From Saprospiraceae bacterium (GTDB lineage: Bacteria > Bacteroidota > Bacteroidia > Chitinophagales > Saprospiraceae): DNA of 14,591 nucleotides. The position numbers were made by a program, and so were the translations under genes. The first letter of the stretch is position 1. Every line of letters begins with the position of its first letter. The notes under the pieces are model-generated. The model searched no databases. It saw nothing but the letters and a program-made list of their open reading frames with translations, and was not told the DNA's origin. Below are positions 7,976 to 14,543 of this stretch, piece by piece. The stretch is taken from positions 1-14,591 of the forward strand of contig SCUG01000549.1 of NCBI GenBank assembly GCA_004297645.1, given 5' to 3'.

Positions 7976-9331
7976 TTATGGCCGCAATTTTTCAACAAAT
8001 TTTTGGTAGTCCATGCCGCCGAAGGTGCCGGAACTCATTAGTAGCAGGTTGCGCCCATTCCAGTGCTGGCCTGATAAGAAGTCTTCCAGAGTGGAGCGCT
8101 CCGTGAAAACCAGCAGGTTGGGGTGCCCGAACTTTTGCCGGATTTCTTCCGGTTCGATTGGGGGCATGTTTTTCATGGCCAATGTATGCGGGCTGTAAAA
8201 AACTGTGGCCAGCCCGGCCGCGGCGAGGGTGCCTTTGTATTGCGGCAGAAAATCTTTGTTCAGGCTGCTGAAAGTGTGCAATTCCACACAGGCTACGAGC
8301 TCCCGTTCGGGGTATAATTGGCTGACGGCATCTACGGTAGCTTTCACTTTAGACGGTGCGTGAGCGAAATCCTGCCAGGCGTTGAAGCCCGGTTTCCCGG
8401 CAATGAGTTGCAGTCGTTTGGCTGCTCCTTTGAAAGTGGAAGCTGCTCGCCAAAAGTCAGTTTCAGAAATGCCCAGCTCACGGCACGCAAACCAGGCAGC
8501 TTGCAAGTTGGCGAGGTTGTGAGCGCCGAAGATTTGCAATTCGCAGGAAGGATGGCCGGCCGGCCGGGCTACGGTTTTGCCGGCTTCGATGGCATACGGG
8601 AAGCCCGAATAGGGCTGTTGCCGGAACGGCCGGGCGGTTTTTAACAGATCCTGCAAATGCTCGTCTTTTTCATAAAAAATGAGAAGGCCGCTTGCGCTCA
8701 TCGTTTCCATGAAAAGCCCGAACTGCTGTTTGTATTCTTCAAAGGTGGGGAATACATTGATGTGGTCCCAGGCTATGCCGGTGATGATGGCGATTTGCGG
8801 GCGGTAGTGCAGGAACTTTGGCCGCCGGTCTATGGGGGAAGAGAGGTATTCGTCGCCCTCGATGACCATGACGGGTGCATCGGAGAGACGCACCATGGCG
8901 TCGAAACCTTCCAATTGCGCACCGGCGAGGTAGTCGAAGTCCCGGCCCGATTGCTTCAGCACGTGCATAATCATGGCGGTAGTGGTGGTCTTTCCGTGGC
9001 TGCCGGCCACTACGACCCTCGTTTTTTCACGGGCATGCTGAAAGATAAATTCGGGGAATGAAAACACCGGCAACCCCAATGCGTGCGCCTGGGTAAGTTC
9101 GGGATTTCCCGGCCGGGCGTGCATGCCGAGGATGACGGCGTCAAGTTCTGGCGCAATTTTTTCAGGGTACCAACCTGACGCAGCGGGAAGGAGGCCCGCC
9201 TTCTCCAAACGAGATTTCGCCGGGTCGTAAATTTCATCATCGGAACCGGTCACCGAATGTCCGTTTTTTTGAAGAGCAAGGGCCAGGTTGTGCATGACTG
9301 CACCCCCTATGGCAATGAGATGTATCCGCAT
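7976..9331 (-). CDS. mpl: Mpl-type Mur ligase (UDP-MurNAc : murein tripeptide ligase)
   Basis: A 451-aa cytoplasmic Mur ligase of the Mpl group, which reattaches the recycled tripeptide L-Ala-gamma-D-Glu-mDAP to UDP-MurNAc in peptidoglycan recycling. The N-terminal Rossmann-like region starts MRIHLIAIGG and has the GSD at 29-31. The central ATP-binding loop is GSHGKTTTT at 110-118 (K114), followed by EGDEY at 158-162 and WDH at 188-190. The C-terminal part has GAHNLANL at 269-276, FKGAAKRLQ at 300-308 and DFAHAPSKV at 321-329. The EGDEY and FKG-x-x-K-R-L combination separates Mpl from MurC. The last motif reads AHAPS where enterobacterial Mpl has AHHPT, a variant I associate with Bacteroidota homologues. 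The length matches the family (about 450). The start is fixed by the Rossmann strand. Pyruvate carboxylase follows downstream; divergent upstream lies a very small lipoprotein gene. Confidence 0.93.
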   Translation of the reverse strand: MRIHLIAIGGAVMHNLALALQKNGHSVTGSDDEIYDPAKSRLEKAGLLPAASGWYPEKIAPELDAVILGMHARPGNPELTQAHALGLPVFSFPEFIFQHAREKTRVVVAGSHGKTTTTAMIMHVLKQSGRDFDYLAGAQLEGFDAMVRLSDAPVMVIEGDEYLSSPIDRRPKFLHYRPQIAIITGIAWDHINVFPTFEEYKQQFGLFMETMSASGLLIFYEKDEHLQDLLKTARPFRQQPYSGFPYAIEAGKTVARPAGHPSCELQIFGAHNLANLQAAWFACRELGISETDFWRAASTFKGAAKRLQLIAGKPGFNAWQDFAHAPSKVKATVDAVSQLYPERELVACVELHTFSSLNKDFLPQYKGTLAAAGLATVFYSPHTLAMKNMPPIEPEEIRQKFGHPNLLVFTERSTLEDFLSGQHWNGRNLLLMSSGTFGGMDYQKFVEKLRP

Positions 9332-9407
9332 GTTGTATTTTTGTAAACTTGATGCTGTGTAAAGTGCTACACGAAAAACAGGATGTTACCCTATGGGTGA
9401 ATTTCCG

Positions 9408-9415
9408 TAACTTTG
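9408..9415 (+). promoter_or_regulatory. Bacteroidota -7 box upstream of the 49-aa lipoprotein gene
   Basis: TAACTTTG matches the TAnnTTTG consensus exactly. TTA at 9386-9388, about 20 bp upstream, could be a degenerate -33 element (TTG expected). The leader would be about 100 nt. Five bases downstream, minus-strand TAAATTTG (9420-9427) also matches the -7 consensus and could serve the mpl gene, so the two divergent promoters may be almost back to back. Confidence 0.45.
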
Positions 9416-9519
9416 GAGGCAAATTTAGTTGGGCCGCCGAAATAAAGCGTTTTGTGGGCACGTTATGGCACTGAATTTTTAAAACGTTACTTCTTCCTTC
9501 ATCCAAAATTCATATTGTA

Positions 9520-9669
9520 ATGAAAAAAAACACCCTGAAACAATTGCTCATCATCGTTGCCTTTTTTGCTTTGGCAGCCAGTGTATCCTCTTGCAACAAG
9601 GGATATGGTTGCCCCACCAACTTCAAAGCAGTTAATGCTGTGACTGCCGCCGTTCACTTTGTCAGGTAG
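9520..9669 (+). CDS. Very small lipoprotein (49 aa)
   Basis: A 49-codon gene, below the size that most gene callers accept. It begins MKKNTLKQLLIIVAFFAL, a textbook signal with positive start and hydrophobic core, and reaches a lipobox ending S-V-S-S-C with the predicted acylated Cys at residue 25. The mature peptide would be only 25 residues, beginning CNKGYGCPTNFKA. A second Cys at 31 gives the motif G-Y-G-C-P-x-N-F, which I recall from other tiny Bacteroidota lipoproteins, though I cannot verify that here. It stops at TAG 9667-9669. Support for a real gene: a complete lipoprotein signal, a plausible promoter, a long otherwise empty intergenic region, and a structured sequence just after the stop. 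The function is unknown. It could also be a decayed remnant in which only the 5' end of a longer gene survives. Confidence 0.62.
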   Translation: MKKNTLKQLLIIVAFFALAASVSSCNKGYGCPTNFKAVNAVTAAVHFVR

Positions 9670-9684
9670 TTCGCTGTGTTTTAC

Positions 9685-9738
9685 GTTGTTCGTTGCCCAT
9701 TGGGCAATGAGACCTGATGGCCAACGAACAACCATCAG
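9685..9738 (+). repeat. Interlocking inverted repeats after the 49-aa lipoprotein gene
   Basis: Three overlapping symmetries begin 15 nt past the stop codon. GTTGTTCGTTG (9685-9695) pairs perfectly with 9722-9732 (11 bp). TTGCCCA (9693-9699) pairs with TGGGCAA (9701-9707) around a single base. CTGATGG (9714-9720) pairs with CCATCAG (9732-9738). The long stem cannot coexist with the two short ones, so the RNA has two alternative folds. No U-run follows, so this is not a standard terminator. Confidence 0.6.
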
Positions 9739-10037
9739 CCAATGTCGTTTATGAATTGGATGACTCCTCATGCAGGTTCCATATTTGAGCCATTAGCCGA
9801 AAGGCCTCACAACGTTTCCCGCTTCATTATCACATGCTCGCTTTAGCTTGTAATTTGAGCTTTATCGCAAATTGCGGCATGATGCTTTCCTTCAGGGAAA
9901 ATCTCACATAGAACCAATCTTTTGCTCTCGCTGCTTTTTTTCACCTCTGCGAGGCGCTATTTTACCGAAATTCTTCCCATCAAAATTCAGTTTAGGAACG
10001 TTTGCAAAATAACTTGGTAAGTTTTGCAGAAGCCAAT

Positions 10038-10066
10038 TCACCGGGTGACTCGAAGTCACCCGGTGA
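10038..10066 (-). terminator. Strong hairpin downstream of the membrane methyltransferase gene
   Basis: A perfect 13-bp stem, TCACCGGGTGACT with 10054-10066, closes a 3-nt loop (CGA). It lies 55 nt beyond the methyltransferase stop codon and is a good candidate for ending the GH29-GH109-methyltransferase transcript. There is no clear U-run on the minus strand, and TTTC follows on the plus strand. It could instead be a dispersed REP-like palindrome. Confidence 0.55.
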
Positions 10067-10121
10067 TTTCGCCAGGTTGTTTTGCGCACGTTCCTTAAGC
10101 GGAGGTGAGAAATTCCGGGAA

Positions 10122-10595
10122 TTACCCCGGCAACCAGCGACTCACTTTTTTGCAATATGCGTCGTATTCCTCTCCAAAGGTCCGGCGGAGATATGGCTCC
10201 TCATAAAACATAACGAACCCGTGGAAAGCCAGAAACACCACGGCGGCATACACCACCAGAAAAGTGGAATTGAAAAAGAAAATTTCTCCCAAAATTACGG
10301 CTATCACGCTCAGGTACATCGGGTTTCGCACGTAGCGGTAAAGCCCCATTATCAGAAGCTTTTTCGCCGGGTCGAGCGGCGAAAGCGTGCCGCGTCCCGC
10401 TGTCGCAAAATAGTAGATGCACCACGCCAGCCCCGCCAACCCGGCGGCGGCGAGCAGCAGCCCCACGTATTGGTTGATGGCCCACTTTTCGATGGCCGGT
10501 GACTCCCACGCGGACAATATCAGGCAGGGGCCAAGGAAGGCAACTATGCCGGGGCAGAGGAGCGCCCAGAACAGGCTTCGTAGTGATAATTTCAT
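10122..10595 (-). CDS. Small membrane methyltransferase (isoprenylcysteine/phospholipid methyltransferase-like)
   Basis: A 157-aa integral membrane protein with hydrophobic segments at about 8-30, 42-64 and a longer hairpin at about 94-130. The C-terminal half carries the family signature GLYRYVRNPMY at 84-94 and, after the hairpin, YEEPYLRRTFGEEYDAY at 131-147. This is the cofactor-binding pattern shared by isoprenylcysteine carboxyl methyltransferases and PEMT/phospholipid methyltransferases (R-N-P-x-Y, then E-E-x-x-L-x-x-x-F-G-x-x-Y). Such enzymes transfer methyl from S-adenosylmethionine to a membrane substrate; bacterial members mostly have unknown substrates. The length is typical of the short bacterial group. 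It lies 53 bp after the GH109 gene on the same strand, so it is probably transcribed with it, but a functional tie to glycan breakdown is not evident. Start at 10595 fits the first hydrophobic segment. Confidence 0.88.
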   Translation of the reverse strand: MKLSLRSLFWALLCPGIVAFLGPCLILSAWESPAIEKWAINQYVGLLLAAAGLAGLAWCIYYFATAGRGTLSPLDPAKKLLIMGLYRYVRNPMYLSVIAVILGEIFFFNSTFLVVYAAVVFLAFHGFVMFYEEPYLRRTFGEEYDAYCKKVSRWLPG

Positions 10596-10648
10596 TTGTT
10601 ATCAAAAAATGCGGGGTGTGCGATAAACACCACCCGTTTTGGTGAAAA

Positions 10649-12052
10649 TCACGGATTAGCCATTACCCCAAGCTCCCGCTGTTCCGCCCATCTGCCCCTG
10701 GTGAAATCGGGGAACCGTACCGGCACACTGCCCAATTGGACTGAAAGCTCTGACAGGGGTGTCACCACCGACCAGGCGGCTGCGTCGTACACGTCCATGT
10801 CTAAGGGCACGCCGCGGTTGAGGCAATCCACTAAGCGCCAGAGCATGATGAAATCCATGCCTCCGTGGCCACCATTTTTCTCTGCTTCTTTTTCGAGTTT
10901 GGTCCACAATGGGTGAGCGTATTGCAGGCGGTATTCCTGATAGTCGTCATCAGAGAGAAAGTCGTGTTCTTTGCCCTGAACCGACATCTGGCTGGGGTAG
11001 CCTTTGTGGAAGGCTTTTGTGCCGGCGAGCATGTTGATGCGGTTGTAAGGGCGGTCTGTCGTCACGTCATGCTGCACGAGGATGGAGCGGCCCAGTTGCG
11101 ATTTAATGAGGGTGTTGTTCATGTCGCCATGCTTGAATTCTGTGCGGTTGAAAAACTCGTTGTCAGATTCCACCTCGCGGGCGTAAGCATCGAGGTTGGC
11201 TTGTTTTGACGACATGGAAACGAGGAAGTCGAAGCGGTCGCCGCGGTTCATGCCCATGTATTGGGCCACCGGGCCGAGGCCGTGGGTGGGGTAGAGGTTG
11301 CCGTCGCGGGCTTCGTTGTGGCGGATGCGCCACATTTTGTAATAGTAGGTTTTGGAAAAGAGCAACTCTTTCAGATTGTGGATATAGGCGCATTCGGCGT
11401 AGTTGAGATGGCCGAATACGCCGCTTTTCACCATGTTGAGCAGCCACATTTCCTCATCGCCATAGCACACGTTCTCTAAAATCATGCAGTTGCGCTGTGT
11501 TTCTTCGGCGGTATTCACGAGCTTCCAGCAATCTTCGATGGTATAGGCGCAGGGCACTTCGATGGCCACGTGTTTGCCCTGTTGCATGGCGTACAAAGCC
11601 ATTGGTACATGGTATTCCCAGGGGGTGGCGATGGTTACAAGGTCAATGTCGTCACGGTGGAGCAATTCTTTCCAGGCCTCTTCTTTTCCGGAATACACGG
11701 CGGGATTTTGGCCGCCGTTTTTTTGGAGGAAATCAAGAGTTCTGTTGGCCACATCTACGCGGATGTCGCAGATGGCGGTGAGTTTGACTTTACCGGGACC
11801 TACGGCATTCAGCAGGCGGGCGTGCTCTTCTCCCCGGTTGCCTAAGCCAATGACGGCAGCTTTTACCTCTTTGATGGGTGGCACTTTCAACCCGATGACC
11901 GATTTGCCCGGGCCGGGCAGTGTTTGACAGGCGGCATCGAGCAGTTCGTTTCTGTCTGCGTTGGCAAAAGTAAGTGCGCCCGGCAGGCCCACAAGGGTGG
12001 CAAGGGCAGCAGCGTTTTTTAAAAAAGCACGGCGTTTTAAATCTCTTTTCAT
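10649..12052 (-). CDS. GH109 family glycosidase (NAD-dependent, alpha-N-acetylgalactosaminidase type)
   Basis: A 467-aa exported enzyme of the Gfo/Idh/MocA fold. The N-terminus MKRDLKRRAFLKNAAALATL is a twin-arginine signal (RR at 7-8), consistent with a protein folded around its dinucleotide before export. The Rossmann loop is GLGNRG at 69-74, followed by CDIR. Features pointing to GH109 rather than a generic oxidoreductase are EVPCAYTIEDCW at 165-176, ENVCYGDEEM at about 193-202, AYIHNLKELLF, KMWRIRHNEARDGNLYP and YPTHGLGPVAQYM at 254-266, where His257 lies in the expected catalytic region. Characterised GH109 enzymes use bound NAD+ in a redox-assisted cleavage of terminal alpha-GalNAc, for example from blood-group A type glycans; other specificities exist. 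The gene follows the GH29 fucosidase by 134 bp on the same strand, which fits joint removal of Fuc and GalNAc. Family is secure; exact substrate is inference. Confidence 0.9.
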   Translation of the reverse strand: MKRDLKRRAFLKNAAALATLVGLPGALTFANADRNELLDAACQTLPGPGKSVIGLKVPPIKEVKAAVIGLGNRGEEHARLLNAVGPGKVKLTAICDIRVDVANRTLDFLQKNGGQNPAVYSGKEEAWKELLHRDDIDLVTIATPWEYHVPMALYAMQQGKHVAIEVPCAYTIEDCWKLVNTAEETQRNCMILENVCYGDEEMWLLNMVKSGVFGHLNYAECAYIHNLKELLFSKTYYYKMWRIRHNEARDGNLYPTHGLGPVAQYMGMNRGDRFDFLVSMSSKQANLDAYAREVESDNEFFNRTEFKHGDMNNTLIKSQLGRSILVQHDVTTDRPYNRINMLAGTKAFHKGYPSQMSVQGKEHDFLSDDDYQEYRLQYAHPLWTKLEKEAEKNGGHGGMDFIMLWRLVDCLNRGVPLDMDVYDAAAWSVVTPLSELSVQLGSVPVRFPDFTRGRWAEQRELGVMANP

Positions 12053-12186
12053 GGCAAATATTTAGTGTGGTTTGGTGGAATATTGGTGAGCCGTCAAGGT
12101 AGGTAATCTGCGAAAACTTAAAGTAGCTTCATTAAAGAAAATGCCGGTATGCCCATCGTCAATATTCGGCTTGGGGCTGACAAGCC

Positions 12187-14283
12187 TCATCTCGGCGGGA
12201 TGTGAAACAGTGCTTCCTCCGGGATTTCTTTTTTGCCACCATTAGCTGTTTCCCAGGATACTTTTAGTCCGTCGCCGCCGGTTTTTTCAAAGTAATGCAC
12301 CCAGATTTCGTGCATCCCGGAGCCGAGGGCCACTACTCCCGATGCTTCTTGCATGCCGTGGAGTCCGTCGTTATCCACCACCAAAGATTGGTCTATCCAC
12401 AAGCGGCTGCCGTCGTCCGATTCGGTAAAAAAAGTATAAGCTTCGTCTTCGGGAATGCGCACAAAGCCTCTGAATTCGAAGCCGCAATGTTCGCCTTCTG
12501 CGTTCATCGCTGAGCGGTCAAAACCTTTGGCCACGCCGGTTTTCACTGGTTTCAATAAACTGAAATCCGGGAGTTTGTCCCAATCGCCTTCGAAGTATAA
12601 ATACTGGAGTCCGGCAGCGGCAGCGGCCAGTTCCTGCCCAGGTGCAGGCGCCACTTTGGAAAATGTTTTTTTAAAAACACCGCTCACGGGGCGCTCGCCA
12701 CGAAATGCCCTGGCCGAGATGGCCGTAGTTTCGTAGATAGGGATGGCGCCGGTATAAAGCTTCGATTTTGCCGTAGGCACGGTGCCAGTAGTGGTGTAGC
12801 GGATTTCATCAGTGTTGGTTTCGGTGAGGAGCGGCACTGTCAGTTTATGGACGAAAATATTGTGCGGCATGGTGGTAAAAGGTGTGGCGTGAATATCGGC
12901 GTTCCCTTTCAACACCAAAACAATGACGGTATTGACGGAGTCGGGCAGGGAAGGTAGCAATTTTAGCACGAGGGCATCTTCGCTGCGGTGTACCGGAATG
13001 AGATTTACATTGGGGTAAGCTAGAAACTGTGCACCAACCGGCTCGTTCGCCACACCATGTAATACCAATTCCCCGTTGGCGGGCCGGTCGAATACGTGGA
13101 GGTAGAGGCAGGTATTTTCGCCTACTCTTTTTTGGGTGCAACGACCCCACGCCAGATTGGCAAAGGGGCTGGCCGAGGTACCATAGATGGATTCTCCATT
13201 GCGCTTCATCCACTGGCCGGTTTCGTGCAGGCGGTTCATACTTTCCTGAGGAAAGAGGCCTTCGGCTGTTGGCCCGATATTCAGCAGAAAATTTCCACCC
13301 TTGGAGGCGATATCCACCAGCTTTTGAATCAGCTCTTTGGAAGATTTGAAATTTTTATCGGCTTTGTTGTCCCCCCAATTGTCGTTCATGGTCATGCAAC
13401 TCTCCCAGTTGAGGCCAGGCAGGCCAGTTGCGGGGATTTCCTGCTCTGGTGTGCCGAAGTCACCGGCGAAGCCTTCGGAGGTCATCCCGGCCATGCCGCT
13501 GCGCCCCTTGTCCACTCTGTTGTTGATGATGATGTTAGGCTTGAGGTTGCGGACGTAATTGTACAGGTCCAGCCCCATTTCGTGGGTCCAGGTTTCTTCC
13601 CACTCGCCATCGAACCAAAGCACGCCAATGTCGCCATAGTTGGTGGTAAGTTCTTTCAATTGTGCTTTTAGGTGTTGAACATAACGGTTGTAATCGGCGC
13701 CTTCCGCACTTCGTTCGGTTTCCCAATTGCGCCGTGGCAGGTAGTCAGGGTGGTGCCAGTCCATGATGGAATGGTAAAAACAAAGCCTGATGTTTTCTTT
13801 TTTGCAGGCAATGGCCAGCTCTTTCAGGATATCTTTTTGATAGGGGGTGGACATGATGTCGAACTCCGTTTCCTTGCTGTCGAAAAGACAAAACCCGTCG
13901 TGGTGTTTGCTGGTGATGACGATGTATTTCATGCCCGCATCTTTGGCCATTTTTACCCAGTCGTCTGCATTGAATTTTACGGGGTTGAAGTGTTTGGTCA
14001 GCGTGTCGTAGGTTTCGAGCGGGATTTGAGCGGTGGTGCGAATCCACTCAGCGTGGTTTGTTTCGCCGTTCCATTCGCCCGCAGGGATGGAATAAAGGCC
14101 CCAGTGTATGAACATGCCGAAACGCGCCTCTTGCCACCAGGCCATGCGTTGCTCAAAGTCCGCCCTGGATTCGTTGAGGTATTCATTAAGTGGAGACGGG
14201 CCTGCTTTTTTTATCTGGCAGGCCATGCTGCAAAATATGAGGATGAGAAGCGTAGCTAAGGAATAGAAGAAGTTGGGTTTCAT
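12187..14283 (-). CDS. GH29 alpha-L-fucosidase lipoprotein with CHB_HEX_C and PA14 domains
   Basis: A 698-aa exported exo-glycosidase that removes alpha-L-fucose from glycans. The signal ends in a lipobox S-M-A-C with Cys22, so it is probably a membrane lipoprotein. The GH29 barrel spans about 35-375: FGMFIHWGLYS at 55-65, SKHHDGFCLF at 125-134, HSIMDWHHPDY at 171-181, the nucleophile D225 in VLWFDGEW, then GDFGTPEQE at 274-282 and WESCMT at 293-298, where the acid/base glutamate should lie. After a beta-sandwich (about 376-460) comes a chitobiase-like C-terminal module at about 475-540 (IRYTTTGTVPTAKSKLYTG), and then a PA14 domain at about 558-682 (YFEGDWDKLPDF, FTESDDGSRLWID, HEIWVHYFEKTGGDGLKVSWE), often a carbohydrate-binding or targeting module. 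It is the first gene of the run with GH109 and the methyltransferase. Enzyme class is secure; linkage specificity is not predictable here. Confidence 0.95.
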   Translation of the reverse strand: MKPNFFYSLATLLILIFCSMACQIKKAGPSPLNEYLNESRADFEQRMAWWQEARFGMFIHWGLYSIPAGEWNGETNHAEWIRTTAQIPLETYDTLTKHFNPVKFNADDWVKMAKDAGMKYIVITSKHHDGFCLFDSKETEFDIMSTPYQKDILKELAIACKKENIRLCFYHSIMDWHHPDYLPRRNWETERSAEGADYNRYVQHLKAQLKELTTNYGDIGVLWFDGEWEETWTHEMGLDLYNYVRNLKPNIIINNRVDKGRSGMAGMTSEGFAGDFGTPEQEIPATGLPGLNWESCMTMNDNWGDNKADKNFKSSKELIQKLVDIASKGGNFLLNIGPTAEGLFPQESMNRLHETGQWMKRNGESIYGTSASPFANLAWGRCTQKRVGENTCLYLHVFDRPANGELVLHGVANEPVGAQFLAYPNVNLIPVHRSEDALVLKLLPSLPDSVNTVIVLVLKGNADIHATPFTTMPHNIFVHKLTVPLLTETNTDEIRYTTTGTVPTAKSKLYTGAIPIYETTAISARAFRGERPVSGVFKKTFSKVAPAPGQELAAAAAGLQYLYFEGDWDKLPDFSLLKPVKTGVAKGFDRSAMNAEGEHCGFEFRGFVRIPEDEAYTFFTESDDGSRLWIDQSLVVDNDGLHGMQEASGVVALGSGMHEIWVHYFEKTGGDGLKVSWETANGGKKEIPEEALFHIPPR

Positions 14284-14348
14284 TTTAATAAGGATTCAGG
14301 ATGTTTTTTTTTGTTGCCTTCCAATGCCGCCGCCCGATGATAATGGGC

Positions 14349-14379
14349 CAAATCTAAAACGGCTCATTTACAGTTCCAG
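14349..14379 (-). promoter_or_regulatory. Probable promoter of the GH29-GH109 unit
   Basis: On the minus strand TAGATTTG (14349-14356) matches the Bacteroidota -7 consensus TAnnTTTG exactly. CTG at 14377-14379, 20 bp upstream, is a 2-of-3 match to the -33 TTG. The leader to the GH29 start codon would be about 60 nt and is T/A-rich. Confidence 0.42.
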
Positions 14380-14477
14380 CCATTTGGTGTGTTTTATTTT
14401 TACTTGACAAAAGCTTTTATACTGTCGAGCGTTAGGTTTTGTCCATCCCGGGTATTTGGCGTTGGCTTCGCTGGCTT

Positions 14478-14512
14478 AGGGGATATTGGGGGCTTCGCCC
14501 CCAATATCCCCT
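14478..14512. repeat. Perfect 16-bp stem hairpin
   Basis: A perfect 16-bp inverted repeat, 14478-14493 with 14497-14512 (core GGGGATATTGGGGGC), closes a 3-nt loop TTC. It is very GC-rich at both ends of the stem and is symmetric for both strands. No U-run follows, so it may be either a strong transcript-end structure or a REP-like element. Confidence 0.8.
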
Positions 14513-14514
14513 CC

Positions 14515-14543
14515 CCCCGGCACCGCCGGAGGCGGCGCCGGGG
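14515..14543. repeat. Second GC-rich hairpin, 2 bp after the first
   Basis: CCCCGGC (14515-14521) pairs with GCCGGGG (14537-14543), and CCGCC (14523-14527) with GGCGG (14531-14535), with one A-C mismatch between them and a GGA loop. Together with the preceding hairpin it forms a tandem pair, a layout typical of REP/BIME-type intergenic elements. Confidence 0.75.

Larger units (their letters stand above)
9670..10121. other. Gene-free stretch with several inverted repeats
   Basis: No convincing gene was seen. The open frames here lack start context, signals or recognisable motifs. Besides the two elements listed separately (9685-9738 and 10038-10066), the region holds a CGCAA-A-TTGCG palindrome at 9866-9876 and an imperfect stem at 10003-10028 (TGCAAAA/TTTTGCA, plus CTT/AAG across a 3-nt bulge). 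The density of symmetric sequences suggests 3' processing or termination signals for the flanking, convergently transcribed genes. Confidence 0.5.

Noticed and set aside
9499..9771. A 90-codon minus-strand open frame over the small lipoprotein gene
   Set aside because: No start context, signal or motif; the plus-strand frame has a complete lipoprotein signal and a promoter box.
9904..10155. An 83-codon minus-strand frame after the methyltransferase gene
   Set aside because: Basic, low-complexity product spanning two inverted repeats; it overlaps the end of the methyltransferase gene and shows no motif.
10002..10502. A 166-codon plus-strand open frame across the hairpin and the methyltransferase gene
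   Set aside because: It is antisense to a gene with clear methyltransferase motifs, has low-complexity basic residues, and runs through a perfect hairpin.
10649..12052. Calling this gene a generic Gfo/Idh/MocA sugar dehydrogenase
   Set aside because: The Tat signal together with the EVPCAYTIEDCW and YPTHGLGPVAQYM segments are GH109 traits, so the more specific call is better supported.
12168..12186. A GGCTTG/CAAGCC stem just after the GH29 stop codon as a terminator
   Set aside because: Only 6 bp with a 7-nt loop and no U-run; it is too weak to separate GH29 from GH109.
13096..13671. Plus-strand open frames of 190-195 codons (13096-13671 and 13672-14259) over the GH29 gene
   Set aside because: They are antisense shadows of a gene with strong codon bias; no signals or domain motifs are visible, and the GH29 frame is intact throughout.
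14465..14500. GGCTTCG repeated near the hairpins as a CRISPR-like or tandem repeat
   Set aside because: Only short 7-base recurrences; one copy is simply the apex of the perfect hairpin, and there are no regular spacers.
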